Shown here: piece by piece, positions 8,993 through 18,500 of the stretch
Layout: each line of letters opens with the position of its first letter
Numbering within the stretch: position 1 is the stretch's first letter
Assembly (NCBI RefSeq): GCF_000182645.1
Contig: NZ_ACQA01000002.1
Span: 62,001 to 126,000, forward strand
Origin: Brucella intermedia LMG 3301
GTDB lineage: Bacteria > Pseudomonadota > Alphaproteobacteria > Rhizobiales > Rhizobiaceae
Reading direction: 5' to 3'
DNA: 64,000 bases
Translations under genes and position numbers: made by a program
The notes under the pieces: generated by a model
Databases searched by the model: none
Told to the model about the DNA's origin: nothing
What the model saw: only the letters and a program-made list of their open reading frames with translations

Positions 8993-9380
8993 AGTTGTTA
9001 CTATCAGCCGGATTATCGGGATTGTCGACCCCACATCCGGCTCCATGGCAACCAACGTAATTCCCTTGTGTATCAAAGTTTGGATTGCCGTCCTTATCGA
9101 ACTGAGGCCTGGTATCGATCTGTTGTTCCTCGCGGCGGCGACGCTCCCTTTTGCGCTCACGGTCGCGCTGTTCTTGAGCATAAATGCGATCTTGTGCGCG
9201 TTGTTCATCCTCATCGTGGCGTGCGCTCTGTTCCATCATACAGTTTGCGAATGCATCAGTGCCGGGCCTGAAACCGAAGGAGGTACAGTTGTCCCGGTAT
9301 ACATCATCTGCGGTAACGCATCCGGCAACCGCCAAGGGTAAAAACGCAAGCAGTAAATGTCTGGGTTTCAGGCCTGTCAT
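8991..9380 (-). CDS. small lipoprotein with C-terminal GCHGxGCxVD motif
   Basis: 129 aa, with a signal peptide and lipobox LAVAGC giving a lipidated Cys at residue 21. Then comes a short region with two Cys (DNCTSFGFRPG...NCMMEQ), a feature of small alphaproteobacterial lipoproteins, a highly charged Arg/Glu helix (~55-87), and a C-terminal segment: TRPQFDKDGNPNFDTQGNY followed by VGCHGAGCGVD. The same tail occurs in the next gene upstream (9565-10182). The ribosome site GGGAGA is 6 bases before the ATG. It precedes the sensor kinase by 41 bases and may be co-transcribed with it. No function is known to me; the GCHGxGC motif could bind a metal or form a disulfide. Confidence 0.75.
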   Translation of the reverse strand: MTGLKPRHLLLAFLPLAVAGCVTADDVYRDNCTSFGFRPGTDAFANCMMEQSARHDEDEQRAQDRIYAQEQRDRERKRERRRREEQQIDTRPQFDKDGNPNFDTQGNYVGCHGAGCGVDNPDNPADSNN

Positions 9381-9564
9381 TCAATTCTCCCATTGGAACG
9401 TGATAAAGGTATAAATTGATTCAACGCATTCGAATGTTTTTCATGCCGGAGTGTCAGGTTCTGGAAATATTAAGAAGTGATAGTGACATGAAGTCTATCC
9501 ACGAATATGAACATTCGTCGTGGGTCTTGTAATATTTGAAGGAGGGCGGGCTGCACGGTTTTTA

Positions 9565-10182
9565 CTAATCTTGACTATCGACCAGGCAGCCAACTCCATG
9601 GCAGCCGATGTAGTTGCCGTGGGTATCGTAGTTTGGTTCCCCGTTTCTGTCGAACTGGGGCGTCGTATCGATCTCACCGGAGTCATTCGGTCGGTCAACA
9701 TTACATCCAATGCCGTGACAGCCATTATAGTCGTCCGTATCACGGTGGTTGCTCGTCGTGTGATGGTGCTTCTTCGGATGATCCGTCAACATTCCTTCAA
9801 CAATCGCTCCCAGTACCGCGCCCGCTACTACCCCGCCAACATCATGGCCTCGGTGATCGTACTGGCGTGCTCCTGGATCAAACCCGTCGCCACGACCGTG
9901 ATGATAGCCACCCACATCCGCAAACACACCCGAACACCCTTGAGCCACCCATATATAGCGGCTTTTCGGGTTGTATCCCCATGTGCGGTTTAATATGCAA
10001 GAGGCACTCGATGTCTGATGAATGAGCTGTGGCCTGGACAGGGGGCCAGCATAGCATTCATCATATTTATAGTCTCTGGATCGGCACTCTACTGTCGTTT
10101 GTGCCCCAGCTTCGAAGACGACGGGCGGTATGAACGTCCCACCAGCCAAAACCATTGCAGCTATTGTCCATCTAGACATCAT
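9565..10182 (-). CDS. exported DUF3011-like protein with two GCHGxGCxVD motifs
   Basis: About 205 aa, counted from the first of two adjacent ATGs (10182 and 10179). GGAGG lies 3-6 bases upstream, so the longer open frame beginning at 10251 is not used. A signal peptide (MSRWTIAAMVLAGGTF, cleaved near AGA) is followed by a domain with spaced Cys and the pattern RTWGYNPKSRYIWVAQGCSGVF, typical of DUF3011. A Gly-zipper-like stretch (VGGVVAGAVLGAIVEG), a His-rich run (HPKKHHHTTSNH) and two copies of the tail motif follow: NGCHGIGCNVD, then PQFDRNGEPNYDT with IGCHGVGCLVD at the end. It is 184 bases upstream of the lipoprotein sharing this tail. The His run plus the Cys motif suggest metal handling in the periplasm; this is inference. 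Confidence 0.75.
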   Translation of the reverse strand: MMSRWTIAAMVLAGGTFIPPVVFEAGAQTTVECRSRDYKYDECYAGPLSRPQLIHQTSSASCILNRTWGYNPKSRYIWVAQGCSGVFADVGGYHHGRGDGFDPGARQYDHRGHDVGGVVAGAVLGAIVEGMLTDHPKKHHHTTSNHRDTDDYNGCHGIGCNVDRPNDSGEIDTTPQFDRNGEPNYDTHGNYIGCHGVGCLVDSQD

Positions 10183-10585
10183 CAACCTCCGGATACGGGG
10201 AAATTTCTGAGCAACAGGCTCCCGGCTTTTCATTCCATTAGAAGAACACACTAATTGATATACTGATATCCTATCAATAGACTGTTTTGTAAAATGATGA
10301 AAATTAATATTAATGCAAGCACTGTTAGCTATTACTGATATAACTGACGTTGACCGTCTCCAGCGCCATTAAACGAACAGGATGGTGAATTGGTTCTTGC
10401 TCGGGCCTTTTGAACCGCGGAGATAGCACAAAAAATTATCTACTCGCTCAATCGGCATGAGCCTGTGCGTGAGGCGATCCAGGATTGAGTTTGGGGACGA
10501 GGCATTATGCAGAACAAAACGCGTGTTATAACTTCTCGCAGGTAAATACCTCGACTCGCAGTTGGATCGAAGGACAGGGCGGCAA
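10183..10585. other. 403-base divergent intergenic region
   Basis: It lies between the leftward DUF3011 gene and the rightward AraC gene. It contains an inverted repeat, ATTGATA (10254-10260) and TATCAAT (10272-10278), with an 11-base spacer about 70 bases upstream of the DUF3011 start, placed as an operator would be. The rest is AT-rich with no convincing gene. Confidence 0.5.
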
Positions 10586-11674
10586 ATGTCGGTGAAGAAA
10601 AATGGCTGTGAGGCTAAATCCGGTCAGGACGTTATTATTTCAACTGATTTCGTCGAGGAACGCCTGAGGAATGATTTCTGGCGGGAGGCTTCCCGACCCT
10701 TTTATGAAACGACACCGATTCCTGGAAGCAAAAGTGGTCGACTGGAGGGTGCCATAAGATCTCGCGAGATAGCCGGGTTTACTCTGGCTTCCGTTACATT
10801 TAACTCTCAGCGATATAATCGCGACCGACGTATAATAGCATGGAGTGGTCTGGATCAATTCCTCGTTGCGGTTGTAAAGGGAGGGGAAATCCTGGGCGAC
10901 GCCGCGAACAACAGCCTGACGGCACGATCGGGAGATATCTGTATCCTTGATCTAACACAAGTTCTTCAGAGCGACGTGACCGCGGGCGGCACTCTGTCTA
11001 CTCTTATACCGCGCGGAATTCTGGCGAAGGCGACGGGGCATGCAAATCTGCATGGTGTAGTACTGCAAGCACATCTTCCGATGACGCAGTTGATCACTGC
11101 TTACCTCGAGGGGTTGAATGGCCTGAGCGAACATCTATCGAATGACGAAATTGTCGCAGTGCAGGAATCGTTGGTTACGATTCTGGCCGCCGCCTTGCAA
11201 GGTTTGCGCGCAACAGGGATTGAAGAACTTCGCCCCTTAAGCATTGCCTTACGTCAGCGGGTTCTGGATTATGTCGATCGGAATCTCAATAATCCGGAAC
11301 TTAGCCTGGACTTGATTATTCGTCGTTTTAATGTCTCGCGCGCGCATCTCTATCGTGCGTTTGCGGAAGACGGTGGCATTGCGGGCGTGATCAGAGACCG
11401 CCGACTCGACGCAGCTTTTCTTGAGATCACGCAAACAGACATGATTCCGCGATCGATTGCCAAAATCGCATTTGAACACGGATTTTCGAGCGCTAGCCAT
11501 TTCTCGCGTAGTTTCCGTGAACGTTTCGGCTTGATGCCCGGTGAAGCGCGGCGCGAGCGGTTGTCTGAGCCGCTTGTTCCGGAACTTCGCGCACACTTGT
11601 TGAGATTCGGGAGTGGCGTTGAAAGAGCATGCCGGATGAGACCGCTGGGCAATAAAAGTGAGACATCTGGATAA
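10586..11674 (+). CDS. AraC-family transcriptional regulator
   Basis: About 362 aa from the ATG at 10586, which reads MSVKKNG. A TTG eight codons earlier is less likely. The N-terminal ~220 residues resemble the AraC-binding-like regulatory domain of this family, starting ISTDFVEERLRNDFWRE. The C-terminal ~100 residues are the double helix-turn-helix: LSLDLIIRRFNVSRAHLYRAF, then IAKIAFEHGFSSASHFSRSF with the family's RFGxxPGEARR end. It stands alone on the + strand 150 bases before the response regulator. Targets are unknown; the neighbouring small exported proteins or the autotransporter are candidates by position only. Confidence 0.85.
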   Translation: MSVKKNGCEAKSGQDVIISTDFVEERLRNDFWREASRPFYETTPIPGSKSGRLEGAIRSREIAGFTLASVTFNSQRYNRDRRIIAWSGLDQFLVAVVKGGEILGDAANNSLTARSGDICILDLTQVLQSDVTAGGTLSTLIPRGILAKATGHANLHGVVLQAHLPMTQLITAYLEGLNGLSEHLSNDEIVAVQESLVTILAAALQGLRATGIEELRPLSIALRQRVLDYVDRNLNNPELSLDLIIRRFNVSRAHLYRAFAEDGGIAGVIRDRRLDAAFLEITQTDMIPRSIAKIAFEHGFSSASHFSRSFRERFGLMPGEARRERLSEPLVPELRAHLLRFGSGVERACRMRPLGNKSETSG

Positions 11675-11825
11675 TGCACCAAAGACGTCATTGCTATACG
11701 AGGAGCGGATTGGCAAGAGTTCGCGTTCAGTGAGCAAGATTTAGCCGCTCTTCTGCTTGCCCCCGCGGACCTGTATGCCAAAAAGTTGCCGATACCGGTA
11801 ACGTCGTGAATACTTGAGATTGACA

Positions 11826-12566
11826 ATGTCAGATATCTTACGAAATCGCCCCAATTTCGACGAGAGACGTGGAAAAGATGATGCCGCCAGTATCCCTCTC
11901 GTATATGTGGTCGATGATGACGACGACTTCCGCGAGGAAATGGTCTTTGGTTTAGCCAGTCTGGGCTTGAACACTCATGGGTTCGAATCCGCTGCAGCTC
12001 TGTACCGAGCATATGCAGCCAAGCCGTCAGACATTGTTATTCTCGACGTCGGACTGAAGGGGGAAAACGGGCTATCCGCGGCCGCGCATTTGAGAACATC
12101 GCAATCAGTCGGCATTATTATGGTGACAGCTCGCGGTTCTATTGATGATCGTATTAATGGTCTCGAATCTGGCGCCGATGCCTATCTCGTCAAACCAGTG
12201 GATGTTCGGGAACTCGCTGCTACTGTGACGGCGGTCTTTAATCGTCTGGAGAAGCCCATAACTGTTTCGCCGTGTCCGTCTCCTGAATGGGCACTGGTGG
12301 AAAGCGGCTGGGTCATTACCGATGGCCGGGGGCATCGTCTGCGGCTCACGACATCCGAACAACGGATTTTGAGCCGTTTGTTGGTTGAGCGCGGCGCAAT
12401 AGTTGAGCGGCATGATCTGGTCGTTGCGCTCGGAGAAGATATTTATGAGTTCAACTATGCTCACCTGGATACCATTGTGAGTCGCCTGAGACGGCGGGCC
12501 AGAAAAGCCGGGATCGTGCTCCCTTTGCATGCAATTCGCGGGAAGGGCTTCACCTTCGCCGATTGA
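11826..12566 (+). CDS. OmpR/PhoB-family response regulator
   Basis: 246 aa from the ATG at 11826 (a TTG four codons upstream is possible). The receiver domain has the acidic cluster VVDDDDDF, phospho-acceptor Asp near residue 74 in VILDVGLKGENGL, Thr in IIMVTARG and Lys in AYLVKPVD. The C-terminal winged-helix DNA-binding domain (about 155-246) has RLTTSEQRILSRLLVERG and the recognition segment HLDTIVSRLRRRARKAG, ending IRGKGFTFAD. No kinase is adjacent. The nearest is the orphan DctB-like kinase 2.9 kb to the left on the other strand, which makes the two a plausible pair. The 10-bp repeats at 6821-6850 are the type of site this family binds. Confidence 0.9.
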   Translation: MSDILRNRPNFDERRGKDDAASIPLVYVVDDDDDFREEMVFGLASLGLNTHGFESAAALYRAYAAKPSDIVILDVGLKGENGLSAAAHLRTSQSVGIIMVTARGSIDDRINGLESGADAYLVKPVDVRELAATVTAVFNRLEKPITVSPCPSPEWALVESGWVITDGRGHRLRLTTSEQRILSRLLVERGAIVERHDLVVALGEDIYEFNYAHLDTIVSRLRRRARKAGIVLPLHAIRGKGFTFAD

Positions 12567-12954
12567 AAATCGGTTCTGCAGTTCGCTCGATAAAGTCGAC
12601 AGCAGCGGCGAGTGGGTGGACCGAACCACCTTGATCATCAGGCTCGCCGGGTTTGATGCTCGAAAGTGTGCGGTGGCGGTTTCAGGTCTGGCTGAAGTCA
12701 GATACATCCTTGTGTTGAAGCGTGAAACCTCCGCAATGTTAGACGCGAATTCCACCCGGGTTCGTGCCCCTTCCTCTTTTCTGCCGGAGACGGGGCCCCA
12801 TCCCTTCAAATCAACCGGTCTTGAATTCACAAACCCGACGTCCCCTTGTTCTATCGGAAAGGCTTTGACGCACTGCTTTGCAGCGAAAGCGCCTTTTACC
12901 TAGACGGTAAAAAGCGGGGGCTAACGGCAGCTTCGCGAATACTTTTTTGATTTA
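12567..12954. other. 388-base intergenic region between convergent genes
   Basis: It lies between the response regulator and traG, which converge. A 124-codon + strand frame overlaps the regulator end and shows no domain, so it is not called. A hairpin, TTTTACC (12894-12900) and GGTAAAA (12906-12912) with loop TAGAC, lies 43 bases beyond the traG stop and may act as its terminator. No repeats or attachment site are evident. Confidence 0.5.
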
Positions 12955-14868
12955 TCATTTTCCGGACTTAACGAACCGGTTGACTGCGGCGGCTGTGTCC
13001 ATTTCCTTGCGTCGAAAATAAATGGCGCGACCGCAGCGGATGGGGCGGTGCCCCTGTACTATAATGATCTGTTCATCCTTGCGCATAGACTGGGTAACCT
13101 CATGCGGCATTATAAGCGGTCGACGCTGGAAATTGATGCTTTCAGATTTTCGGGAAAGATGGCTCTTATCCCATCCTTTGTTGCGTGAACTGTTCTTCAC
13201 TTCTACCGTCATCTCCCCGCATTGCGCCGACACATTACGCGCGGTATCGAGCGCCTTGATCGCAGCGTAGCTTGCGAATGCGCATCCATCGATCCATGAA
13301 ACTGCACCATCTTTGCCAAAATGGCGTTCCAGTTGGCCAACGGACTGGTACATCAGCATCAAGCTGATTCCGTATTTGCGCCCGCGATCACGTGCCTCTT
13401 CTAGTATGCGCATATAGCCAAGCAGATCGACCTCATCGAGCATGAACAAAACCCGTCGCCGGAATGCGCCATCCGCCTCCATCATTGCATTGATTAACGA
13501 GCCGATGATTACTCGCCCGATTGCCGGGTAGGAGCGAAGGATTGATGCAGGGATATTGAGAAATACGTCTTTTTCGCCCTGGGCTATTTGCGCTGGTTTA
13601 AAGCTGTCTCCGCAGACAAGGGATGCGTAATTTGCCAGGGATAGCCACTGGGTGTCCTTCGATGCCGTAGAGTAAACGCCTGAAAATGTTTGCTCTGTCA
13701 TGTTGACGAAAACGCCAAGCGTCTCGCGAATAAATGTCGAGACGGAATTTTCCTGAACCTCACGCAGCATGGCAAGAACCGACGTTTCCGGTTCGGAAAG
13801 AATTTGACGCAGGCTGTGCAGATTTCGCCGCCCGGAAAATTCTGGCGATAGCATTACATGCGCCAACAGTCCTGTTAGCAAATTGTGTGCTTGGCTCTGG
13901 AAAAAAGACCCCGTTGAACTTTCAGGGCAAGCGCTTTCCGACAGCAGCATATGTGCGATGCTGACGATGTCTTCTTCTTTTTTGATCGACGTTTCGATCC
14001 CGTCAAGTACATTAAAACCGTTAACCGGGTTGGCGGGGTCGAGCACCACGACGTCTCGCCCGAGCCTTTTGCGGCGATGCTCGATTACCATCGATGCAAC
14101 CTCGGATGACGGGTCCAGGCAAACGATCGGACCACTATAGACAAGGGCTGTGGGCACGACATTACTGGTCGTTTTAAACCCACCTGATCCCGCAAAAAAC
14201 AGCATATGGGTTGAATCGAAATTCTGATTATAAGTCAGGAGTGGAGCTTTTCCACCGCGCCCCCAGGTAGACGGATTGACCGGATCGAAAGGCAGTTCAT
14301 GGATGAGTTCCTTGTCGACACGATAGCGCTCGCCAACAACGATTTCGCCGTCCGCAGGAAAGAGCTGTGCCGCCGCCGACATCGGTAACCAGTCTGCATC
14401 TCCAAAGATTCCGCGACGAGCACGCTTCACCGTTTGGGGCACAACGCTAGAGATGCGCACGGATACCACTAAAACAACAAATCCAATTGCGACGCTAACC
14501 AGGGTCACCATATCGAGGAATGATAGAGCCTGATCCCATTGCAGGACTCCGCTTTCTACGAAAGGGGAGATGCGGGTGATCTCGCGCAGCGTGTAAAAAC
14601 CCACAATAAGCAGAAAGCAAAACAGGCTGACCATGGCGACCGGTCGGCGCCGGTGCAGCGGTAGCAAGCAAACCGTCAGCAGTGCCCCAAGCGGCCCCGA
14701 TAGAAGCACTGGTACAGGCGCAGCACGCATAAACCAGTACTGGAGCTTTCCTGACAAGCCTGCGGCCAGTTCGGTCCAAAACCAATGCGCGACATAAAAA
14801 GTAAAGCCAGAAAGAACGACTGGCACAAGAGCGAAAAGCAGACCCGGGAGCGGTATTGCTCTAATCAT
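12955..14868 (-). CDS. traG: TraG/VirD4-type conjugal coupling protein
   Basis: 637 aa from the ATG at 14868, which overlaps the traD stop as TGATG. Inner-membrane coupling ATPases of this family deliver the relaxase-DNA complex to a type IV secretion channel. Visible features: four hydrophobic helices in the first ~150 residues, Walker A-like FAGSGGFKTTS near residue 228 (Gly-Gly-Phe in place of the usual Gly-Arg-Gly, typical of TraG), Walker B VLFMLDEVDLLGYM near residue 493, and DRGRKYGISLMLMYQS downstream. Length matches Ti-type TraG. It is the second gene of a leftward traD-traG pair diverging from traA. No T4SS genes are in the window, so it would need a channel encoded elsewhere. Confidence 0.93.
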   Translation of the reverse strand: MIRAIPLPGLLFALVPVVLSGFTFYVAHWFWTELAAGLSGKLQYWFMRAAPVPVLLSGPLGALLTVCLLPLHRRRPVAMVSLFCFLLIVGFYTLREITRISPFVESGVLQWDQALSFLDMVTLVSVAIGFVVLVVSVRISSVVPQTVKRARRGIFGDADWLPMSAAAQLFPADGEIVVGERYRVDKELIHELPFDPVNPSTWGRGGKAPLLTYNQNFDSTHMLFFAGSGGFKTTSNVVPTALVYSGPIVCLDPSSEVASMVIEHRRKRLGRDVVVLDPANPVNGFNVLDGIETSIKKEEDIVSIAHMLLSESACPESSTGSFFQSQAHNLLTGLLAHVMLSPEFSGRRNLHSLRQILSEPETSVLAMLREVQENSVSTFIRETLGVFVNMTEQTFSGVYSTASKDTQWLSLANYASLVCGDSFKPAQIAQGEKDVFLNIPASILRSYPAIGRVIIGSLINAMMEADGAFRRRVLFMLDEVDLLGYMRILEEARDRGRKYGISLMLMYQSVGQLERHFGKDGAVSWIDGCAFASYAAIKALDTARNVSAQCGEMTVEVKNSSRNKGWDKSHLSRKSESINFQRRPLIMPHEVTQSMRKDEQIIIVQGHRPIRCGRAIYFRRKEMDTAAAVNRFVKSGK

Positions 14869-15134
14869 CAAATGCGATCTCCCTGGTTTGAACCTGGATT
14901 TTCTTCTGGCACTTCAGACCTGAAGGCAATTTCGCCAATTTTGCGCAACCGGCGGTATTCGGGTGTTCCGGGCGAAAGTTTGGCCAGTTCCAGCAGACCT
15001 CCTAACAGGAATGCCCGATCGACCCTCGACAATCCGGCCCGCACGACAATCGCCCCCAGCAGGCGTTTGCTCCGCGCTTCTGTCTTTCGATCAATTGTCT
15101 TGCTGGACATACGCCGTTGCTCCAGTGTCGCCAT
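14868..15134 (-). CDS. traD: TraD-like conjugal transfer accessory protein
   Basis: 88 aa, small and basic at the N-terminus: RRMSSKTIDRKTEARSKR, then LLGAIVVRAGLSRVDRAFLLGGLLELAK. This pattern and its place immediately before traG, divergent from traA, match the small TraD of Ti/rhizobial plasmids, an accessory factor of relaxosome formation. The ATG at 15134 has a weak GAAGAG site. The usual partner traC, normally upstream of traD, was not found: the only frame there (15091-15273) overlaps traD and looks non-coding. Confidence 0.8.
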   Translation of the reverse strand: MATLEQRRMSSKTIDRKTEARSKRLLGAIVVRAGLSRVDRAFLLGGLLELAKLSPGTPEYRRLRKIGEIAFRSEVPEENPGSNQGDRI

Positions 15135-15560
15135 TCTGGCTCTTCAGAGGATAAAAAGCCTTGCTGTAAGGCGTTGCTCTTGTGGGTCTTGCGAGAAGAC
15201 GCGTCGTTCGTTCAAACATCCTTTCCGTCTGGACAAGGGGTTCGCCCGGCCAGCAGTCGTGCAGCCGTTTCATACGGTGAGCTAATTTTAGTGTTTATAG
15301 TTTTTTATGTTCCTGCGGCATTCTTCAATGTCGCGTCTAATATTCTGTGCGGAAAATCAATGTGCATCTTGTGAACCTTTCTGTTCGAACCGTAGGCATT
15401 GTGAGTTTGACTGACTGAAAAAAGATAGTTAAACATGTTTTCAATTTCAATCCCCCAAGTGCAACGGTGCAGCTCGCGAAGGGGACGGAAAAGTGGCGAG
15501 TCAGCTGCCCGGGTAATCCTGGGCTTTCACACGTATTGACTGCCGGTCAGGAGAAAAGAC
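15135..15560. other. traD-traA divergent region, likely place of oriT
   Basis: In Ti and rhizobial plasmids the transfer origin lies between divergent traCD and traA, so oriT is expected here. The closest thing to a MOBQ-type nick core is CAAGTGCAACGGTGC at 15456-15470, a poor match to the usual AAGTGCGCCCT form. Stretches such as GCCCGGGTAATCCTGGGC near 15509 form only short stems. The left half is AT-rich and probably holds both promoters. The exact oriT cannot be fixed by eye. Confidence 0.35.
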
Positions 15561-18500
15561 GTGGCGATAATGTTCGTGCGAGCGCAGATGATCAGCAGGG
15601 GCGCGGGTCGCAACATTATTTCTGCTGCCGCCTATCGGCACCGCACCCGGATGGTGGACGAACAAAGGGGGGTGTCTTTCAGCTTCAAGGATGGCGACGA
15701 CGAACTGAGGCACGAGGAACTGGCTCTACCGGAGGCGGTTCCAGCGTGGCTGCAGACTGCTATCGAGGGGAAGACTGCCGCTGACGCAAGCGAGACACTG
15801 TGGAATGCGGTTGACGCATTCGAGACGCGTGTGAACGCGCAGTTTGCCCGCGAACTGATTATAGCACTGCCGGAGGAACTGACGCTTAGGGAAAACATCT
15901 CCCTGGTCCGTGAGTTCGTGAGAGACAACCTGACCTCAAGGGGCATGATTGCTGACTGGGTCTATCACGACAGGGACGGTAATCCGCATGTACATGTTCT
16001 GACAACGCTCAGACCCCTGACAGCGCAAGGCTTCGGTCTCAAGGTCATGCCTGTCCCCGGCGATGACGGAAAGCCACTGCGTGTGGCAGCAGGGGACCAG
16101 CCGAAGGGCAGGATCGTCTACACAGTCTGGGCCGGCAACAGGGAGACAATGAAGGCGTGGAAGATCGCCTGGGCGCAAACAGCCAGCCGGTATCTGGCGC
16201 TTGCTGGCCGTGATATCCGCCTTGACGGTCGTTCCCATGCCGAACAGGGACTTGACGGCATTGCCCAGAGGCATCTGGGACCCGGAAAGTCGGCGATGAT
16301 GCGCAAGGGTGTCGAGATGTATTTTGCACCTGCCGATCTGGCGCGCCGGCGCAAAATGACCGCCCGACTGCTTGCCGATCCGGAGCCTCTCCTCAGACAG
16401 CTTGGCAATGAGCGCTCCACCTTTGACGAGAAGGATATCGCAAGGGTCATCCACCGCTATGTCGATGATCCGGCAGACTTTGCCAATATCCGTGCACGAC
16501 TGATGGCTTCTCCTGATCTGGTGCTCCTTAAACCACAGCAGTCTGGCGCGCTGACCGACCCGATCAAGGGTCGTGTGAATGGCCGGGTGAAGGGCGAGGC
16601 AACGGAACCGGCCATCTTCACCACCCGAAAGATCCTGCGCACCGAACATAACATGATGCGTTCAGCCGATATCCTGTCTGGGAGGAAGGGTTTCGGGATT
16701 TCGGACGCTGGACGCGCAGCGGCATTGCGTTTCGTCGAAGAGGACAATCCACTGAAGCCGTTTAGGCTGGATCTTGAGCAGATTGAAGCCATTCAGCATG
16801 TAACGGGGGACAGCGGTATCGCTGCTGTCGTCGGTCTTGCCGGTACGGGCAAGTCGACATTGCTTGCAGCTGCGCGCCTTGCCTGGGAAAGCGGACATCA
16901 TCGCGTCCTGGGCGCGGCACTTTCCGGCAAGGCTGCCGAGGGGCTGGAGGAGAGTTCCGCCATCAGATCGCGAACGCTTGCCGCGTGGGAGCATGCCTGG
17001 AATAACGGGCGCGATCAGTTGATGCGCGGTGACATCCTCGTCATCGACGAGGCAGGCATGGTCTCGTCGTTGCAAATGGCACGTGTGCTGGATGCCGTAG
17101 AAAAGGCTGGCGCAAAGGTTGTTCTGGTCGGCGATGCCATGCAGCTTCAGCCGATCGGGGCCGGTGCGGCTTTCCGGGCAATATCGGAGCGGATCAGTTC
17201 CGCCGAACTTGCCGGTGTGCGCCGGCAACAGGATGAATGGGCACGCGATGCCTCAAAACTCTTTGCTCGCGGTGACACCGCGGCGGGACTGGAGATCTAC
17301 GCCAGACGCGGGCATCTGGTCGAGGCGGAAACCCGGGATGCACTGATCGGGCGTCTGGTCAGGGACTGGACGGATGCGCGGCGGAAATTGATCACGCCAT
17401 CACAGACGGGACGAGGCGTGCAACCCGGGACGGGGATCGCAGCACCAAACGGTGGTGGCCAGTTGCCGGGTGATGCATTGCTGGTGCTGGCGCACACCAA
17501 CAGGGATGTCCACAGGCTGAATGAAGCCTTGCGCAAGGTGATGCGGGAAGAGGGAGCGCTCGATGGCGCGCGCCGCTTCCGGACGGAGCGGGGCATGCGG
17601 GAGTTTGCTGCAGGCGACCGGATTATCTTTCTCGAGAACGCCCGTTTCCTCGAACCGCGTGCAAGGGGAAACCGTCCGCAATACGTCAGGAACGGCATGT
17701 TCGGCACGGTGGTCTCCACCGGCAACGCATTCCGCGCGCCGCTTCTTTCTGTCCGGCTCGACAGCGGCAACGAGATTGTTCTCAGCGAGGACAGTTACCG
17801 CAACATCGATCACGGCTATGCGGTGACAATCCACAAGTCGCAGGGCGCGACTGTCGACCGGACCCTTGTGCTTGCCAGCGGCATGATGGACAGGCACCTG
17901 ACCTGTGTGTCCATGACCCGTCATCGTCACAGGGCTGATCTTTATGCTGCACGCGAGGACTTCAGGCCCGAACGGGAGGACAGATCCCGTATTGATTACG
18001 CGAAGGGGATCACCGGCGAACTGGTCGAAACCGGGGTGACAAAATTCCGGTCCTGGGATGAGGACACGAATGATACGCCCTATGCTGATCTGAAGGTTGA
18101 GGGCGGGAAGGTCCATCGCCTCCGGGGTGTCGGTCTGCCGGCAGCCCTGTCTGCGGCGGGAGCTTCAAAAGGGGATACGGTCACGCTTCGCAAGGATGGC
18201 GTCGAGACCGTGTCGGTAAAAATTGCAGTCCCTGATGCGCAAGGCGGTGAAAGGCGCTTTGAGGAGCGCACGGTTGAACGCAATGTCTGGACGGCCAGGC
18301 TGCATGAAGCCACAGGTGTCCGCCGCAAAAGCATTGAAGGGGAAAGCCACACACCGGAATTGTTCCGGCAACTGGCCAAACGCCTCGGGCGCTCGGGCGC
18401 CAAAACCACGACGCTGGATTTTGCTGGCGAGGCTGGCTACCAGGCACATGTGCGGGACTTTGCCCGCAGGCGTGGTATCGACACACTTGCCGGGATTGTC

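Noticed and set aside
12529..12903. 124-codon + strand frame after the response regulator
   Set aside because: It overlaps the regulator end, has no ribosome site and a low-information composition.
15091..15273. 60-codon leftward frame considered as traC
   Set aside because: It overlaps traD in another frame and has none of the charged coiled-coil character of TraC.
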